In this document: positions 18,509 through 31,844 of the stretch, one piece after another
Position numbering within the stretch: the first letter of the stretch is position 1
Layout: the number at the start of each line of letters is the position of its first letter
Assembly (NCBI RefSeq): GCF_015352985.1
Contig: NZ_JACYXF010000002.1
Location: 248,001 to 312,000, forward strand
DNA length: 64,000 nt
Direction: 5' to 3'
Source of the DNA: Noviherbaspirillum malthae
GTDB taxonomy: Bacteria; Pseudomonadota; Gammaproteobacteria; Burkholderiales; Burkholderiaceae_D
The notes under the pieces: model-generated
The model's input: only the letters and a program-made list of their open reading frames with translations
What the model was told of the DNA's origin: nothing
Database searches by the model: none
Position numbers and translations under genes: made by a program

Positions 18509-19492
18509 TTACGAAACGAGTTTCCTGGCCTGTTCGTCGGCATGATAAGAAGATCGCACCATCGGGCCGGAGGCCACATGCGAAAACCCCATGCCTTCGC
18601 CAAGACGGCGCAGCTCGTCGAACTCGGCGGGCGTCACGTAGCGCTGCACCGGCAGGTGGTGTGCGCTCGGCTGGAGATACTGCCCCAGCGTCAACATCTG
18701 GACATCATGGGCACGCATGTCGCGCATGACCTGCTCGACTTCTTCCAGCGTTTCACCCAGGCCGAGCATCAGTCCCGACTTGGTGGGAACCTGCGGCTGC
18801 ATTGCACGGAAACGCTGCAGCAGCTGCAGCGAACCGAGATAGTCGGCGCCGGGCCGGGCCTGCTTGTAAAGGCGCGGAATGGTTTCCAGGTTGTGGTTGA
18901 AGACGTCGGGCGGCTCGGCGCTCAGAACCTCCAGAGCCACGTCCACTCGGCCGCGGAAATCCGGCACTAGCACCTCGACGGCAATGCCGGGACTCTGCTC
19001 ACGCGTCGCCGAAATGCATGCCGCAAAGTGCGCGGCGCCGCCGTCGCGCAGGTCGTCGCGGTCCACCGACGTGATGACCACATAGTTCAGGCCCATGTCG
19101 CGAATCGTGCGCGCCAGATTGGCCGGCTCTTCCGGGTCGAGCGGATTGGGCCGGCCATGACCCACGTCGCAGAACGGGCAGCGGCGGGTGCAGATGTCGC
19201 CCATGATCATGAAGGTCGCCGTGCCCGACTTGAAGCACTCGCCCAGATTGGGGCAATTGGCCTCTTCGCAGACGGTATGCAACTTGTTCTCGCGCAGGAT
19301 GGCCTTGAGGCGCTTGACTTCCTGGGTGCCGGTGAATTCCGCCCGTATCCATTTCGGCTTGCGCAGCATCTGCGCCGGTTCGGTCGGCGCGATCTTGATC
19401 GGTATGCGCGCCATTTTCTCCGCGCCCCGCAGCTTCTCGCCTGCCACGACCGGCCGCACTGCCGGCTTGTCCTGAGTCTTGATGTCGCTCAT
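18509..19492 (-). CDS. lipA: Lipoyl synthase LipA
   Basis: A 327-residue radical-SAM enzyme that inserts two sulfurs into protein-bound octanoyl groups to make lipoyl cofactor. The auxiliary-cluster cysteines are Cys75, Cys80 and Cys86 ([12 protein letters not shown]). The radical-SAM triad is Cys101, Cys105 and Cys108 (CTRRCPFC). The start ATG at 19492 lies 7 bp after the gcvT stop, implying one operon. LipA is usually next to lipB; here it sits with the glycine cleavage genes, whose GcvH is a lipoyl protein. Confidence 0.96.
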   Translation of the reverse strand: MSDIKTQDKPAVRPVVAGEKLRGAEKMARIPIKIAPTEPAQMLRKPKWIRAEFTGTQEVKRLKAILRENKLHTVCEEANCPNLGECFKSGTATFMIMGDICTRRCPFCDVGHGRPNPLDPEEPANLARTIRDMGLNYVVITSVDRDDLRDGGAAHFAACISATREQSPGIAVEVLVPDFRGRVDVALEVLSAEPPDVFNHNLETIPRLYKQARPGADYLGSLQLLQRFRAMQPQVPTKSGLMLGLGETLEEVEQVMRDMRAHDVQMLTLGQYLQPSAHHLPVQRYVTPAEFDELRRLGEGMGFSHVASGPMVRSSYHADEQARKLVS

Positions 19493-19499
19493 CGTTTTC

Positions 19500-20624
19500 T
19501 CAGCCCCGGTAGTAGCGCTGCGGGGTGAACGGCGTCTTCGCCACTTCGACAGGCACCGGCTTGCCGCGCACGATGGCCTGCAATGCGGTTCCGATCCTGG
19601 CGGCATCGGTTTCGACATAGCCCATGGCGACTGGTGCGCTGACCGTCGGGCCGAAGCTGCCGCTGGTGACCTTGCCGATGCTCCGGCCCGAGGCATCGAC
19701 CAGTTCGGCACCTTCTCTCACCGGCATGCGGTCCTTGACCAGCAGGCCGACGCGCTTGCGCGTTGCGCCTTCGGCCAACTGGTGCAGGACGACGTCAGCG
19801 CCGAGATAGCCGCCGGCACGGGCGCCATCGGCACGCCGCGACTTCGACAGGGCCCAGGCGAGGCTGGCCTCGACCGGCGTCGTGTTCTCGTCCATGTCAT
19901 GACCGTAGAGGCAGAGACCGGCCTCGAGCCGCAATGAGTCACGCGCCCCGAGCCCGATGGGCGCCACCTCCGGCTGTGCCAACAGCAGGCGAGCCAGTTC
20001 TTCCGCCTTGTGGTTGGGCACCGAAATTTCGTAGCCGTCTTCGCCGGTGTAACCCGACCGGCTGATGAAGCACTCGGTGCCCGCCAGGTTGACCTTTCCG
20101 GTCTTCATGAACACCATGGATGCGGTCTCGGGCGCCAGCCTTGCCATCACCGCTGCGGCCGCAGGTCCCTGCAGGGCCAGCAATGCGCGGTCGTCCAGCG
20201 CCTCGATGGTGCAGCGGCCGCCGAGATGCTTTTGCATGTGCGCCAGATCCTGCTGCTTGCAGGCAGCATTGACGACGACGAACAGATGATCGCCGCCGTT
20301 GGATACCATCAGGTCGTCAAGAATGCCGCCGCGCTCGTTGGTGAACATCGCGTAGCGCTGCATGCCGACCGGCAGGTCGATGATATCGACCGGCACCAGG
20401 GTTTCGAGCGCGGCGGCCGCGTCCGGCCCGGTCAGCCTGACCTGCCCCATGTGCGACACGTCGAACAGACCGGCCTGGGTACGGGTGTGCGTATGCTCCT
20501 TCAGGACGCCGGTCGGATACTGCACCGGCATCTCGTATCCCGCGAAAGGCACCATCCTGGCGCCGAGTTCCAGATGCAGGTCATACAGCGGCGTGCGCGC
20601 CAATGCTTCGGTTTTGGTATCCAT
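19500..20624 (-). CDS. gcvT: Glycine cleavage system T protein (aminomethyltransferase)
   Basis: A 374-residue protein that moves the methylene group from aminomethyl-lipoyl GcvH to tetrahydrofolate, releasing ammonia. Family features are [36 protein letters not shown] and the C-terminal GYV domain. It lies 53 bp downstream of sdaA and 7 bp upstream of lipA, all on the minus strand. Length is normal. Confidence 0.96.
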   Translation of the reverse strand: MDTKTEALARTPLYDLHLELGARMVPFAGYEMPVQYPTGVLKEHTHTRTQAGLFDVSHMGQVRLTGPDAAAALETLVPVDIIDLPVGMQRYAMFTNERGGILDDLMVSNGGDHLFVVVNAACKQQDLAHMQKHLGGRCTIEALDDRALLALQGPAAAAVMARLAPETASMVFMKTGKVNLAGTECFISRSGYTGEDGYEISVPNHKAEELARLLLAQPEVAPIGLGARDSLRLEAGLCLYGHDMDENTTPVEASLAWALSKSRRADGARAGGYLGADVVLHQLAEGATRKRVGLLVKDRMPVREGAELVDASGRSIGKVTSGSFGPTVSAPVAMGYVETDAARIGTALQAIVRGKPVPVEVAKTPFTPQRYYRG

Positions 20625-20677
20625 TGTTCGTGTTCCTCAAGTTTTTCGTTATTGAATGCGGTTGCGCATGCGCTTCA

Positions 20678-22057
<1,380 letters not shown>

Positions 22058-22134
22058 GTCATTGCCTGCAAGTGGGTTGCCCCGGTTGAGCCGCGAATCG
22101 GATCTGCAGCCGCGGCTAGATCGGCTTGTTCCGC

Positions 22135-24999
<2,865 letters not shown>

Positions 25000-25098
25000 G
25001 CTAACCTCTATCACAATGAATTGAATGCCTTGCCTAATGCCCATGCGGCGCCGTCGATTGCCGGCGGCGCCCGTTACCGCTTATCGACCGCCAGCCGT

Positions 25099-25479
25099 TC
25101 AGCCCAGCGATTCGATGTATGTCTTGTAGCCCGCCTCGTCCATCAAGGCATTGATTTCGTCGAGCGATGCAGGCTGAAATTTGAAGAACCATCCGTCGCC
25201 CATTGCATCTTCATTGACCTTGCCCGGCTCGTCCCCGAGGGCGGCGTTCACTTCGATGACAGTGCCGCTCGCCGGCATGAGGATCTCGCCCGCAGTCTTC
25301 ACGGATTCAATCACCGCAGCCTCGTCGCCTTTTGCGTATTCCTTGCCGGCTTCGGGAAGCTGCACATAGACCAGATCACCCAGATGATCCTGGGCATAGT
25401 CCGTGATGCCCACAGTGACCTGCCCGTTATCTTCGATACGCAGCCATTCATGCTCCTGGGTGTACACGGTCTTGCTCAT
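25099..25479 (-). CDS. gcvH: Glycine cleavage system H protein
   Basis: A 126-residue lipoyl carrier that shuttles the aminomethyl group between GcvP, GcvT and the L protein. The lipoyl-accepting residue is Lys61 in VIESVKTAGEIL. The family start MSKTVYTQEHEWLR is preceded by an AGGAGAAAG ribosome-binding site. It is the first gene of the minus-strand gcv unit, so the operon promoter should lie upstream of 25479. Confidence 0.97.
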   Translation of the reverse strand: MSKTVYTQEHEWLRIEDNGQVTVGITDYAQDHLGDLVYVQLPEAGKEYAKGDEAAVIESVKTAGEILMPASGTVIEVNAALGDEPGKVNEDAMGDGWFFKFQPASLDEINALMDEAGYKTYIESLG

Positions 25480-25917
25480 CAGCTTTCTCCTGAAAATATT
25501 GGATAAAAATGCTTGGCGAAATGCCTAATTGGAATGCGCAGATTGTAGAGGCTTCCAAGTTTTCATAGTACTCAAAACAGCATGCAAAACATTCAAATAA
25601 CGAAAAGCCTTTTCGAAATTTTTATTTTTATAAAAATTCCTCGCAAAATGTTTTTATTCGAAACACTTCGAGCTGCACCTGAAAAGACGGCAGATTGCTG
25701 GCAAGGAAGACAACGCGAATTACGCCCTTCAAATCCACCATTGATCAAGAGTTTCCGGCTGACCTTACGTTCCGCTCGCATGGGAGCAGACACGACGTGA
25801 AACCGCAAGCAGCGGGAGAACAGCAGTTGAGGAATGATTGCCAAGCCTTGATGACAGGGAAAGCAAGGGAGCAATGAGGAAAGGCTTTGCGGCGGAGCCG
25901 GGAGATAAACTGCGGTT
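25480..25917. other. Intergenic region upstream of gcvH
   Basis: A 438-bp stretch with no supported gene. The part next to gcvH (to about 25680) is distinctly AT-rich and should hold the operon promoter; TACAAT on the minus strand (about 25541-25546) is a candidate -10 box, with no convincing -35. I looked for a glycine riboswitch and did not find its conserved core. Confidence 0.5.
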
Positions 25918-25984
25918 TGGTGCCGAGACCGGAATCGAACCGGTACGCCCCCTCTCGGGTAAGCGGCGGATTTTAAGTCCGCTG
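25918..25984 (-). pseudogene. tRNA-Leu(UAA) 3' fragment, integration att scar
   Basis: Read on the minus strand this is the 3' two-thirds of a tRNA-Leu. It has an anticodon stem-loop with stems GCGGA/TCCGC and loop CTTAAAA (anticodon TAA at 25973-25975), a long variable arm, a T arm ACCGG-TTCGATT-CCGGT, the acceptor 3' strand TCTCGGC and encoded ACCA. The acceptor 5' strand and D arm are missing: positions 25985-26008 are a T-run and unrelated sequence. With an integrase 170 bp away, this is best read as the attachment-site half left by integration. Confidence 0.82.
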
Positions 25985-26153
25985 TTTTTTTTGTCCTGAG
26001 ACAACCGGGAACGTCCTCGGATATCACAAATTTCCCTTTTAATTCAATAGGTTATAGAATTGTCTTGTCCAAGAGAATCTTGGAAAAACTTCGGTTGTGC
26101 TGCAATGAACTCCCACCACAACTACCACCAATTTTCTGCACAGGAGCATTCCA

Positions 26154-27473
26154 ATGGCTATCGAGGCGCGTTCCAGGAGAGGTCCCATCGCGCTGAGCGA
26201 AGAACGGCTTCGCGAGGCCAAACCTGAGGCAAAGCGTTATGAACTCACCGATGCTCCCAAACGCGGCGAAGGGGCGCTGCTCGTCCGCGTTGAGCCCTCT
26301 GGAAGAAAAGACTTCTACTTCCGCTATTTTGTCAAGGGGAAAGCCTTTTTCATCAAGATCGGGCGCTTCCGTGAAAAGAAAAACGACGGCGGGTTAACCT
26401 TGGAAGATGCCCGCAAAAAGGCTGCCACCCACACCGCAATCCTGCGCGAACACGGCGATCCGAAGCTGAAAGCGCTGGAACAGGAACGTGCGAATGAACA
26501 ACAACGACGGGAACTCGAGTTTCAAAAGAAACAAGGCACGCTTAACCAGTTGATCGACGCCTACATTCGCAGTCTGAAAAGCAAAGGCAAGCCAGAAGCG
26601 GCGCATGATACAGAGATTACCCTGGCACTTCACGTAACCGAGGCTCACCCAAAGATCGCCACTGCCAAGGCAAAAGACGTAGCTCCCGACGACATTACAA
26701 CCATCCTGGCTACCATGCTTGGCAACGGCATCACGAGGCGCGCTAACATTGTCCGCGCGATGCTGCATGCCGCCTTCGCGTATGGCGCCAAATGCGAACT
26801 CAATCCGTTGCACGTTGCCGCCGACGGTGTAGCTTTCGGCATTCAGTCCAATCCAGTAGCGCTGGTACCGTTACAGGATCAATTCGATAGGGTAGGAAAA
26901 AGGGTGCTTACTGATGAAGAATTAGGCGCGCTGTGGAACGGGGTACAGGACCGCCCGTCTCACCTGCGTGCAGCCCTTCGTCTTGCGATTCTTTTCGGCG
27001 GCCAGCGCATTACCCAGCTCACGCGCGCGAAATGGCACGACTATGACCGTACAAAGCACGTTTTAACCCTGATCGATTCGAAAGGCCGTGGTCCCGAACG
27101 TACCCACTTATTGCCCATAAGTGAATGGGCGAGATCGATCCTAACCGACATCAAGGAAGGTGACGGCGACAACTATATCTTTGCCACGCGTCGGCATACG
27201 CGCGTAACCGTTGAGCAACTATCCGCCATCGTCAGGGAATTTGTTAAAAAGAACGGGATTGCCCATTACCGTCTGGGCGACTTGCGTCGCACCGCTGAAA
27301 CGCGAATTGCCAGCCTGGGAGTGAAAAAGGACATCCGGGCACAACTGCTATCCCATGGCAGGACCGGTGTGCAAGATACCCATTATGATCAGTGGGAATA
27401 CCTGCCCGAGAAAGTCGATGCCCTCGCAAAGTGGGAAGCCTATTTGAAAGCTGTCTTGGATCGACCCGCCTGA
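26154..27473 (+). CDS. int: Tyrosine recombinase (P4-type integrase)
   Basis: A 439-residue site-specific recombinase. The N-terminus (ALSEERLREAKPEAKRYEL and the following arm-binding region) is the DUF4102-type domain of P4-like integrases that target tRNA genes. The catalytic domain shows GGQRITQLTRAKW (first Arg), YRLGDLRRTAETRIASLG (His/Arg-box variant with Asp in place of the usual His-Asp), LLSHGRTGVQDTHYD and nucleophile Tyr near residue 411. It lies beside the tRNA-Leu fragment and points away from it. The LGDLRR variant could lower activity. Confidence 0.9.
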   Translation: MAIEARSRRGPIALSEERLREAKPEAKRYELTDAPKRGEGALLVRVEPSGRKDFYFRYFVKGKAFFIKIGRFREKKNDGGLTLEDARKKAATHTAILREHGDPKLKALEQERANEQQRRELEFQKKQGTLNQLIDAYIRSLKSKGKPEAAHDTEITLALHVTEAHPKIATAKAKDVAPDDITTILATMLGNGITRRANIVRAMLHAAFAYGAKCELNPLHVAADGVAFGIQSNPVALVPLQDQFDRVGKRVLTDEELGALWNGVQDRPSHLRAALRLAILFGGQRITQLTRAKWHDYDRTKHVLTLIDSKGRGPERTHLLPISEWARSILTDIKEGDGDNYIFATRRHTRVTVEQLSAIVREFVKKNGIAHYRLGDLRRTAETRIASLGVKKDIRAQLLSHGRTGVQDTHYDQWEYLPEKVDALAKWEAYLKAVLDRPA

Positions 27474-28974
27474 CGTTGCCCCTCAGCTCGAGTACTAGGC
27501 TGGCACCAGGACCGGGGCTCGCCATCGCGGCCAGCCCCTCCTTTCAAGGCTGTTGCGTGGACCGATGAAAGCACCCTCGGTCCCCCCTACGCTGCGCCTG
27601 TGGACTATCTTCTCGAATCGTCTGTGTGATGGCATGGCGCCGGGATACGGCCATCTAAAAACCCGACGATCTTGCGTTCGCACGACGAAAGCACTTATTC
27701 CTCTATCCCCGCCAGAACCCGGTGTCCGTTGAGTGAGCCGGCCACCAGCCGCATTACCATCCGACGTCACCAGCCATACATGTAAGACATCGTTTCTGAT
27801 CGTCGACAGTATTTCCCGGAGCTGTGGATTGGCCTTGCATGCCGACGGCGCGCTGGGTGGCGCGACCGGAGGTTGATTGAGGAAACTGTGGTTACCTGAA
27901 TGAGTACCGGACCAGTACTCGGTACCGTACTTCACAACAGTACAGTACTCAGTGGCGGTACTGTACTTCGCGCCATGGATTGCATCATGTTGGGAAGACA
28001 CCGGCCGCTGTGCGCCACTTCACTTCAGCACATCCATAGGGCGATTGACTGCCCGTGTCGTCGAACTGGCGGGAGCTTTTTTCAATGTCACGCAGTAGAG
28101 CCTGACTCGCCAGCAGCCAGACTGTCACAGTTATCAACAAAGGCCGCGTGGTTAGCGTCTTTCCGCGCCCTCACGCCTCTCTGAATTTAGCACCCGACCG
28201 CCCCTGAAAAGTCTAGAGGTAGCCTAGACAAAGATCCAGAGGTCCTCGCCGACGCGATTCCGGTCGCGCGTCAGGAATGGTGACGGATGTGTGCGTGGCT
28301 TACGCAAAAGAACGCGCAGGTGCCGGTTTTTCGCCCGAACAGGCACGGGCTAAGGCTAAGACCCATTGTCAATTTAAGCACGGGAAAAGCGGAAAGCGAC
28401 TGTCGCTACCATTCTGCGCCAGTAACAGAAAGCGCGGCTGATCCATGAAGCGCTGGGCAATGGCACGTAACGCTACCCATGAAAGAGTTCGCTGCTCCAG
28501 TGCTCAGCTTCGTCGCCGGAGCGCTTGCGGGCATGCCTAACCAGAGTCAGAGGAGCGGCGCAATTCCATGCCTGCCTTGCGTGCCGACGTTTACTCATTG
28601 GGACGCCAGTAACTGTTGCGGTTTTGGTCCTATAAGAATTACTAGTAATTCGCCAAAAACCGGCAATTCTTGCATAACTGCCAATGTTTCGGCCCGAATT
28701 GCTGCTTCCGGCGCGGTTCGGTATGCAATGATTTGTCCATGTCTGCTGCCTGCGCACCGGTACGAATAAGGCGACGGGAACATGGGTAATTATGCCATGT
28801 AGCGGACGTGGCCCGGAACCTCCGGAACTGCAATAGAAACACAATGCCCAGCTAACAGGGTGGACGGCGCATGACCGACACAGTTCGCAGCGATGCCAAT
28901 TGAATCGTGTCATGCACGGCTCTCATCGGATGAGACATGTTCACCTGTTAGCTCGCCGGCTGTTTGACCATGAG
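27474..28974. other. 1.5-kb gene-poor segment of the element
   Basis: No open frame here looks like a real protein: the longest (27495-28001 and 28473-28913, both minus) are rich in Arg/Ser/Pro/His with no recognisable fold. Directly visible structure is the GTAC cluster at 27904-27967 and a small inverted repeat GTCTAG/CTAGAC (28211-28216 and 28224-28229). Base composition is more mixed than in the flanking core genome. It may hold an origin, a transfer or partition site, or decayed genes. Confidence 0.5.
27904..27967. repeat. Cluster of eight GTAC tetramers with a 10-bp perfect inverted repeat
   Basis: GTAC occurs at 27904, 27915, 27922, 27927, 27940, 27945, 27958 and 27963, eight times in 63 bp. 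AGTACAGTAC (27939-27948) and GTACTGTACT (27958-27967) are exact inverted copies around a 9-bp spacer. Such density is far above chance and suggests a protein-binding array, perhaps for the element's own regulator. Confidence 0.7.
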
Positions 28975-29181
28975 ATGGGACTTATGCCAACAGACTGCAA
29001 ATTCGTGAAAATCGGAATTGTGATGAAGATGACCGGAAAGTCGCGCAGCGCAATCTATGCTGAAATGGACCGCTCGGATTTTCCGAAACAGGTGAAAACC
29101 GGTAAGCGTGCTGTCGCGTGGGTGTTGGAGGATATCCTCCAATGGCAACAAGATTGCATTAGGCGTTCCCGTGGTAGCTGA
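28975..29181 (+). CDS. AlpA-family transcriptional regulator
   Basis: A 68-residue MerR-like winged-helix protein: FVKIGIVMKMTGKSRSAIYA, then MDRSDFPKQVKTGKRAVAWV and EDILQWQQD, the AlpA/phage-excisionase pattern. In P4-type elements AlpA activates int transcription or excision. The start could be ATG 28975 or 28984. It is 1.5 kb from the integrase on the same strand. Confidence 0.85.
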   Translation: MGLMPTDCKFVKIGIVMKMTGKSRSAIYAEMDRSDFPKQVKTGKRAVAWVLEDILQWQQDCIRRSRGS

Positions 29182-29436
29182 CCCAATATGCCGGCGGATG
29201 CCGGATAGCAAGCGCGGCGTCGGCACCCCCTGTGAACCGCGAAGGGTGGTGCCGTCAATATGCTCGGACAGGAGGACTTTTTCTCCGAGACTGGCAACGC
29301 TACGGGAGAAATCAGTATGTTCCTCCTGTATCAGCCGCAAAGGCCCTCGCGCGACTGCTGTGATTCACCTAACCGGATAGCGGCACCAACCTTGGATTTC
29401 TGTGTGATGCGTACGCCATTTTCGAGGAGATTACCC

Positions 29437-30321
29437 ATGCCCGACCCGACCGATATCGATGCCCAAGAACGGCAGTATCTTGATTTTGTCGAGACGTTTC
29501 ACAAGCTGAAGGCTGCCCAGCACAATGGCAAGGACCCCAGCTATACCATCTTGGCGGCCACACTGCACATCTCGAAGAGCACGGTATCGAAATGGCGCGG
29601 CCGCATGCGGCAAGAATCGGGATGTGCCTCTGACATTGAAACGATACCCCCGGAACTCCTCAAGGCATTCCGGCGCGCTGTGGAACAGGCAGTCGCGCGG
29701 GAACGCGAGTTGCACAAGCAGGAACTTGAGACCTGCTACGAAAATGAAACATCACTGGCGCAGGCCCTTGAAGACGCTGAGACGGCGCTGCTTGCGTCAC
29801 AGAAAACCATTCAGGACCTCAAGGAACGACTCTCGGCAGCAGAGGCGCACCGGAATCTGCTGGACATTCTGCATGATCGACTGCAAATATCCCATACCCA
29901 TACGACCGAACGGCTCAGCGAAGCACGCGCAACGTCTCACTTCATTGAGGCGCTCAAACGTCAGAATATTGACGTGCTCCGATTTGTTACCCAAGCACCC
30001 GCTTCCCCTCCGACTTCCAGCCGGCCGACGCCGCCCGACCATGCCGTGGATGCGTCAGCAATGCCATTCCGTCAGCGCGACGCAGACGAAGGGCGCCAAA
30101 AAGGCATCGAAACAGCCGCAACCACCCTTCGTGCGAAACCGACGAGCGGTCTGCGCCTGCACAGCAATTCGCCGGTCCACCGGCCACGGCAGCAACGATG
30201 GCGGCCACTGGCCACTGCGCTCAGACTTCCCGGAGGAAGACGCAAGTTAAGGCAGCCGACTCTGCCACATGCCGGGCTGGAGAAAAACGACGCGCCAAAC
30301 GATGCACGCGGCTTCCAATAA
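29437..30321 (+). CDS. KfrA-like DNA-binding protein with HTH and coiled coil
   Basis: A 294-residue protein with GAGGAG before the ATG at 29437. Residues about 30-55 (YTILAATLHISKSTVSKWRG) look like a helix-turn-helix. Residues about 80-150 are a heptad-rich coiled coil (ERELHKQELE; ALLASQKTIQDLKERL). The C-terminal 90 residues are Pro/Arg-rich and probably disordered. This layout resembles plasmid KfrA and proteins encoded beside AlpA in integrative elements, but the family call is tentative. The coding bias weakens towards the end. The 241 bp that follow hold no gene. Confidence 0.6.
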   Translation: MPDPTDIDAQERQYLDFVETFHKLKAAQHNGKDPSYTILAATLHISKSTVSKWRGRMRQESGCASDIETIPPELLKAFRRAVEQAVARERELHKQELETCYENETSLAQALEDAETALLASQKTIQDLKERLSAAEAHRNLLDILHDRLQISHTHTTERLSEARATSHFIEALKRQNIDVLRFVTQAPASPPTSSRPTPPDHAVDASAMPFRQRDADEGRQKGIETAATTLRAKPTSGLRLHSNSPVHRPRQQRWRPLATALRLPGGRRKLRQPTLPHAGLEKNDAPNDARGFQ

Positions 30322-30562
30322 CGTTGCGATGCCGTTGACACTGCATGTGTCTGAAGCGTTGCGGTCCTGCTGTTCGGACCGGAGAGCGCCTGGCAGGAAC
30401 ACCATGTTGGGGTTCGTTCGTGACGATGACTTGACCGCACTCGTTCGCGAAGGGCGACGTCGCGAACATAGTTTGCGGTGTTACGCGACGTGACGCCGGT
30501 TCTTACCAACCAAACCTTCGGCCATTGACCAAGCAGCCATGCAGCGCTCTGGAGGAGGGGCA

Positions 30563-31699
30563 TCAATGCCGAACGATCCACTGCCGAGCGGGCATGACTA
30601 CGATTTCCCGCGCGCCGGACTGGCCAGGCGGTGTGTCAAAGGCGCTCACGCGAACATCCATGGGACCAGCGGGAAGTGTACTTGTATCCACGTCGAGAAA
30701 GGCGAACGTGCCGTCGAAGGATTCGACAAAGTTGGCAATGATCGGTGTATAGCCTCCTGCAGGCAGCAATTCCACATTTTTGATGCCGGTCCCCTGCACT
30801 TCCACCGTGACCCAGCCGGTGACTGTGGCGCCATGCATCGGTGCCGTGGCGACTCGCGCGGTAAAGCTGCCGTCGTTGCCATTGCTGATATGCCAACGCC
30901 GGGTTGCCATGGGAATTGTCTCGATGGCGCCCGGTTGTCCCGGCGCGACATTGAAGGCACTGATCCGCAAGTCGGCCGGCCCATCGGGAAGCCCCCGCGT
31001 GTCGAAGTCGAGCCAGGCAACCGTCTTGTCGGCGGAGACATTGAACTGTCCATGGCGGGGTGCATAACCGCTGGCAGGCAGCAATTCGGCATTTGTGATG
31101 CCGGTTCCCCGGATCTCAAGACGTATCGTGCCCGAAACGCGCGCCTCGGCCGGCGGGGCGGCCGCAAGGGTGGCCTCAAAGCCAGTCGGGATCGCAGCAT
31201 TGTTGATGATCCATGTTCTTGGCTGCATGCCCACCATTTCGATTGCGCCGGGCTGCCCCGCAGCCACATTGAACGCGCTCATTCGCACCTGCACCGGGCC
31301 ATTCGGAAGCGTGCGTGTGTCGAAATCCAGCCAGCCGACAAACTGGTCCCTCGATAGGCCAAAGACGCCGTACTTCGGCAGGTATCCGGTTGCCGGGAGC
31401 AATTCGACGTTTGCCATGTCGATTCCACGTGCTTGCAGGCGGACAATTCCCGAAAGCGTTGCACCGTCGGGGGGCGCCGGATCGTTGAAAACAATGAACG
31501 GCGCGTAGGGGTTACCGGAACAGGTGGGATTGAACATGCATGTGGATGTCATGCGTCCATCGACGGTAATATGAGTCGGGAGCAAGGCGGTCGTCCCTTT
31601 CGGGGCGGCGTCGGCCAGATCACTTCCGCTTCCGCCGCAGCCTGCGACAAGGAGTCCGAGATAGACAGACACGCATGCAAGACTTGATCTCGTAAACAT
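30563..31699 (-). CDS. Lipoprotein with three tandem Ig-like repeats, function unknown
   Basis: A 378-residue protein with a signal peptide ending in lipobox LVAGC (Cys21), so probably anchored in the outer membrane. After a linker come three homologous repeats of about 102 residues (about 73-174, 175-276, 277-378). Each has NxELLPAxGYxP, a (W/F)LDxDTxxLPxGP segment and (M/I/V)SAFxxxxGQxGA. They are predicted beta-sandwich modules. The repeats have drifted, so the duplication is not recent. It lies downstream of the DUF6544-like gene on the same strand. I cannot assign a ligand. Confidence 0.7.
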   Translation of the reverse strand: MFTRSSLACVSVYLGLLVAGCGGSGSDLADAAPKGTTALLPTHITVDGRMTSTCMFNPTCSGNPYAPFIVFNDPAPPDGATLSGIVRLQARGIDMANVELLPATGYLPKYGVFGLSRDQFVGWLDFDTRTLPNGPVQVRMSAFNVAAGQPGAIEMVGMQPRTWIINNAAIPTGFEATLAAAPPAEARVSGTIRLEIRGTGITNAELLPASGYAPRHGQFNVSADKTVAWLDFDTRGLPDGPADLRISAFNVAPGQPGAIETIPMATRRWHISNGNDGSFTARVATAPMHGATVTGWVTVEVQGTGIKNVELLPAGGYTPIIANFVESFDGTFAFLDVDTSTLPAGPMDVRVSAFDTPPGQSGAREIVVMPARQWIVRH

Positions 31700-31844
31700 A
31701 ATAGTGAACCTCCAACGTTGAAATGACTGACAAGCAGGCAATCCCACTTCAGTCAAACTGCAGTTCCTGAACCGCCAACGACGCCGCGTGCGTAACATGA
31801 CTCAGTCGGGCGTGCCACAAAGTGCAAACCATTAGCGGTAGCAT

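Noticed and set aside
25480..25700. Glycine riboswitch upstream of gcvH
   Set aside because: The region is AT-rich and lacks the conserved tandem glycine-aptamer core; only a weak -10 candidate is present.
25918..26021. Intact tRNA-Leu(UAA) gene
   Set aside because: The 3' part folds well, but the 26 positions upstream of the anticodon stem contain a T/A run and no D arm. A TCCGAGG at 26021-26015 partly matches the acceptor strand but is too far away.
27495..28001. Minus-strand open frame of 168 codons in the element
   Set aside because: Composition is random-like, it overlaps the GTAC cluster, and no motif or ribosome-binding site supports it.
28473..28913. Minus-strand open frame of 146 codons near alpA
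   Set aside because: Cys/Arg/His/Ser-rich with no fold pattern; likely chance.
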